A stretch of 64,000 bases of DNA. Source: DAONDQ01 sp035402645 (GTDB lineage: Bacteria > Cloacimonadota > Cloacimonadia > Cloacimonadales > DAONDQ01). The stretch covers positions 5,162 to 69,161 of the forward strand of contig DAONDQ010000002.1 in NCBI GenBank assembly GCA_035402645.1, given 5' to 3'. Under the pieces are notes generated by a model. That model made no database searches. It was not told the origin of the DNA and worked only from the letters and a program-made list of their open reading frames with translations. Made by a program: the position numbers and the translations under genes. Positions 61,501 to 64,000 of the stretch are shown here, piece by piece. Every line of letters begins with the position of its first letter. Positions within the stretch are counted from its first letter, which is position 1.

Positions 61501-64000
61501 CTATTTCAGTAAGATCATTTTTTTTGTAGAAGAATAGTTACCGGAAGTCATTTTGTATAGATATAAACCACTAGCAACTTTTCTATTCCGATTATCTTTT
61601 CCATTCCAGGTAATGCTGTAATTGCCAGCTTTTGTATAAGCATTGACCAAGGTTCTGATTTTTTGACCGCATGAATTATAGATGATCAAAGTGACATCCG
61701 AATCATTCTTTAAACCAAAATCAATGGCTGTTTCCGGATTAAATGGATTAGGGAAGTTTCCTTTCAATTCTGTTACAAGTGCAGGAACTTCCGGGTCGTT
61801 AATACCTACGATTGCGGCGGTTACAGAATTGGATGGGTCGGATATTCCGGTCGGGTTTGTGTACATTGCTTTTACAGTATAAATATAATTCTGTCCGGGT
61901 ATTCCGGTAATGTCAATAAATAACGTATCCGTGATGATGGTTGGATTCATTACATCCGTTCCACGAAAAACACGATAACCAACAGGCTGGAATGGAGAAG
62001 AGGCTGTCCAATGAAGAGTGACTGCTGTTGTGGTTGCGGTTGCATGTAAACCTGTTGGTGGATTGAATCGCGGTGTAATATTGACAGGATTTGTTGCCTC
62101 TGATTCACCGACTGGATTGGAATAAACCGCACTGATATTATATAGGGTATTCATACCAATTGCAGCGGTTGTATCAACATAGGTTGTGATATTACCAACA
62201 GTCGTACACAAGTATGCCCAATTCTTAAAGATATTATAAGCTTGCGGCGGCAAGGGTCCGGGTGCAATCCAGTTCAAGACTACAGAGCCATTACCCGTGA
62301 TTGCATTTAGTCCCGTTGGCATATAATAATCGGGCATGATATTGACAACGTTTGAACTGGCTGACTCACCGGTAGGTATGTAAGAAGTAGCTTTTACGGT
62401 GTAATTGTAGAAAGTTCCCCATAAAGCAGTGACATCCGTAAAAGTAGTATCAGAAACGAGTGTAGGTGTAATGGCAATGTTATTTCTGTAAACAGTATAT
62501 CCAAGCAGTGTCCTGGAGAGTGGTGGTCGCCAGGTAAGGATAACAGAACCATTTCCAGTAATACCTGCAAGATTGCGGGGTGGAGGTAATATCGGGTTAA
62601 AGGTTTCTATCCTGATATCATCTACATAAAGTTCATAGCTGTTAGCATTGCTGTAAGCATGCCATCCAACATAATATATCCCTGAAGTATCAGGATAAAC
62701 AGGTATAAGAGCTTCTTGATAGGCAGTATTTATCATATTATTGTCATTCCATATCTGCCTTGTCAGAGAATCTATTGTCGGAGCTGAACCCAGTTTAACC
62801 TCTAATTTCTCTGGATAATTAGGACTTTGTGCTTTATAAAAGAATCTCACCTGGTAGTTGATTCCAGCAGTCATTTGAAGTGGAGGTGAAATGAACCAGT
62901 CATCCATTGCTTCAGTAATACTATATACTATTCGTAGGGCATTGGGCTCAGAGTTGGGGTGGGCAGCTACAACCATCCAAGTATTTATATCGTTGTTAGC
63001 ATTAATCACAGTAAAATTGGTTGGGACATCAGGAGGTATAGCTTCATCCCAATTTTCCGTAAATGGATATGTGGCTACCAATGGGTTCGGCATTGCGGTA
63101 AACGTCCAAATTGGACAGTTTATAGCATCCCCAATATCATTGTAAGGTACGATCTGCCAATAGTACACTGTGCTAAAAGTCAAATCAGGATTAGGATCGT
63201 AGTAAGGTAAAGTTTGGGTCGTACCATTTACAATATTAGTCGGTGGATTATCTGTACCAAAATAAACCTTATAACCTGTTGGCGGATTCCCTTCTCCAGG
63301 TTGCCACGTCAAAAAAGTTGCCAATGAAATGTGTGTAACGTCGTTAGCCGGGTGAGGGGAAGTTGCAGCTTGAGGAACTACGCCTGTAAGAGGTGGCGTC
63401 CAGGTAAAAGTTAAGCCATTGGGTGGAACGATCGTGTTGTTCATCGTACAATTGGCAGTATTAGATGCCCCGGGATTGGTTGCTGCCCAATTTGTAGTTG
63501 TTGTTCGATTAGTGAATTCTGTGTTTGCAGCACCTCTCAAACCAACTTGTACGGGACCTGCAATTGCGTAGTTTGCAGCCTTGCAATTTCCATAACTATA
63601 TTGGATGAGATTTGTTGTTTCATAAAGTTTGATTTGAAAGTTTAATGTATCATTCGCACATTGGGTGGGCATGCGACGGTATTTTTTCCATTGCACCGTG
63701 AAGATACGATTAGGAATAGAGCCTTCCAACAAATAGGAAAGCTCACCATCTGAACGGGATTTTAGATCACGATTCATGATAGCCACAACATTATTGGTGG
63801 CACCAGTACTTAAGGCAACATTGGAGGTTGTGACAACGTCCCCCATGGCTAAAAACCCATTGCAGCTTATACTTACACTCTGATAAACTATTTCGTTGAA
63901 TGTGAAATTAAATCCTATTGGCTGGGCGTTGAAGACCTGTTCATCATTAGTGGCTGTACCCAGGACTGTTCCTCCGCTAATCTCGGTATAAGTTAGGGTT
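61501..64000 (-). CDS. secreted fibronectin type III protein with sorting domain, N-terminus outside window
   Basis: The frame is open to the window edge: above the internal ATG at 63846, 51 further codons without a stop read ...EISGGTVLGTATNDEQVFNAQ... to base 64000. About 832 residues are visible. Order: an N-terminal beta-rich repeat domain (FNFTFNEIVYQSVSISCNGF), an FN3-like domain, a MAM/cleaved-adhesin-like domain (WFISPPLQMTAGINYQVRFFYKA), three FN3 domains (from LAGITGNGSVILTW, LNAITGNGSVVLNW and LHATATTTAVTLHW), and a FlgD-like sorting domain (NFPNPFNPETA ... KKMILLK). Likely a surface or secreted binding protein; an enzymatic domain could lie beyond the window. Confidence 0.85.
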   Translation of the reverse strand, partial: TLTYTEISGGTVLGTATNDEQVFNAQPIGFNFTFNEIVYQSVSISCNGFLAMGDVVTTSNVALSTGATNNVVAIMNRDLKSRSDGELSYLLEGSIPNRIFTVQWKKYRRMPTQCANDTLNFQIKLYETTNLIQYSYGNCKAANYAIAGPVQVGLRGAANTEFTNRTTTTNWAATNPGASNTANCTMNNTIVPPNGLTFTWTPPLTGVVPQAATSPHPANDVTHISLATFLTWQPGEGNPPTGYKVYFGTDNPPTNIVNGTTQTLPYYDPNPDLTFSTVYYWQIVPYNDIGDAINCPIWTFTAMPNPLVATYPFTENWDEAIPPDVPTNFTVINANNDINTWMVVAAHPNSEPNALRIVYSITEAMDDWFISPPLQMTAGINYQVRFFYKAQSPNYPEKLEVKLGSAPTIDSLTRQIWNDNNMINTAYQEALIPVYPDTSGIYYVGWHAYSNANSYELYVDDIRIETFNPILPPPRNLAGITGNGSVILTWRPPLSRTLLGYTVYRNNIAITPTLVSDTTFTDVTALWGTFYNYTVKATSYIPTGESASSNVVNIMPDYYMPTGLNAITGNGSVVLNWIAPGPLPPQAYNIFKNWAYLCTTVGNITTYVDTTAAIGMNTLYNISAVYSNPVGESEATNPVNITPRFNPPTGLHATATTTAVTLHWTASSPFQPVGYRVFRGTDVMNPTIITDTLFIDITGIPGQNYIYTVKAMYTNPTGISDPSNSVTAAIVGINDPEVPALVTELKGNFPNPFNPETAIDFGLKNDSDVTLIIYNSCGQKIRTLVNAYTKAGNYSITWNGKDNRNRKVASGLYLYKMTSGNYSSTKKMILLK

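Noticed and set aside
1..64000. tRNA or rRNA genes
   Set aside because: No cloverleaf with a T-loop consensus (GTTCRANNC in proper context) or conserved rRNA segment was found by reading; a dedicated covariance search was not possible.

Overview
This window looks like one scaffold of a Gram-negative, metagenome-assembled bacterium with moderate to low GC, most likely Candidatus Cloacimonadota or a close relative in the FCB group. I infer this from four secreted proteins ending in the NPFNPET-type C-terminal sorting domain (the FlgD-like tail linked to type IX secretion), from beta-barrel proteins ending in an aromatic residue, from a TolC-based efflux operon, and from the overall gene repertoire. 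An exact run of 100 N (11255-11354) is a scaffolding gap. No rRNA, tRNA or CRISPR array was seen.

Layout. 1-348: C-terminus of an NRAMP metal transporter. 349-1509: noncoding, repeat-rich. 1510-3755: two tandem secreted paralogues, the second with a one-base frameshift near its end. 4058-6453: a DUF4932-like zinc peptidase overlapping a GNAT acetyltransferase, with related hairpin elements on both sides. 6865-8126: a small secreted protein and a Nudix hydrolase. 8135-8504: three tandem ~123 bp repeats ahead of valS (8543-11194). 11197-11909: a DUF559 nuclease gene between two head-to-head palindromic repeat pairs; then ykvA-like, rdgB and phosphomannomutase genes. 14674-18991: a four-PAS histidine kinase divergent from an ABC-F ATPase. 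19044-21545: secreted M14 carboxypeptidase. 21574-27868: TetR / TolC / HlyD / two ABC-2 permeases / metallo-beta-lactamase operon with no ABC ATPase. 28122-31572: small membrane protein and an ATP-grasp / CutC / M81 operon. 31845-38004: two ~1000-residue tandem secreted proteins. 38661-43586: an AT-rich Gabija-like defence module (OLD-family nuclease, UvrD-like helicase) followed by a DUF2971 gene. 43587-44828: repeat-rich spacer with a candidate attenuator or small-RNA unit. 44829-48557: heterodimeric ABC exporter. 48620-54501: operon of a helix-hairpin-helix/beta-barrel protein, a FadL-like barrel and a secreted 5'-nucleotidase. 54660-61191: acyl-CoA synthetase, AI-2E-family protein, and a MazG / histidine kinase / NAD(P)HX repair operon. 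61501-64000: start-truncated secreted FN3 protein.

Common themes. House-cleaning enzymes (RdgB, MazG, Nudix, NAD(P)HX repair) and envelope/secretion functions dominate. The intergenic DNA is unusually structured: one palindromic element family with compensatory stem changes, nested 24 bp insertions, and tandem arrays with a constant 7 bp or 11 bp period but different sequences. The most unusual candidates are the DUF559 gene embedded in REPIN-like repeat pairs, the Gabija-like plus DUF2971 module, the 44482-44694 leader/attenuator unit, and the kinase with a duplicated extracytoplasmic sensor repeat.
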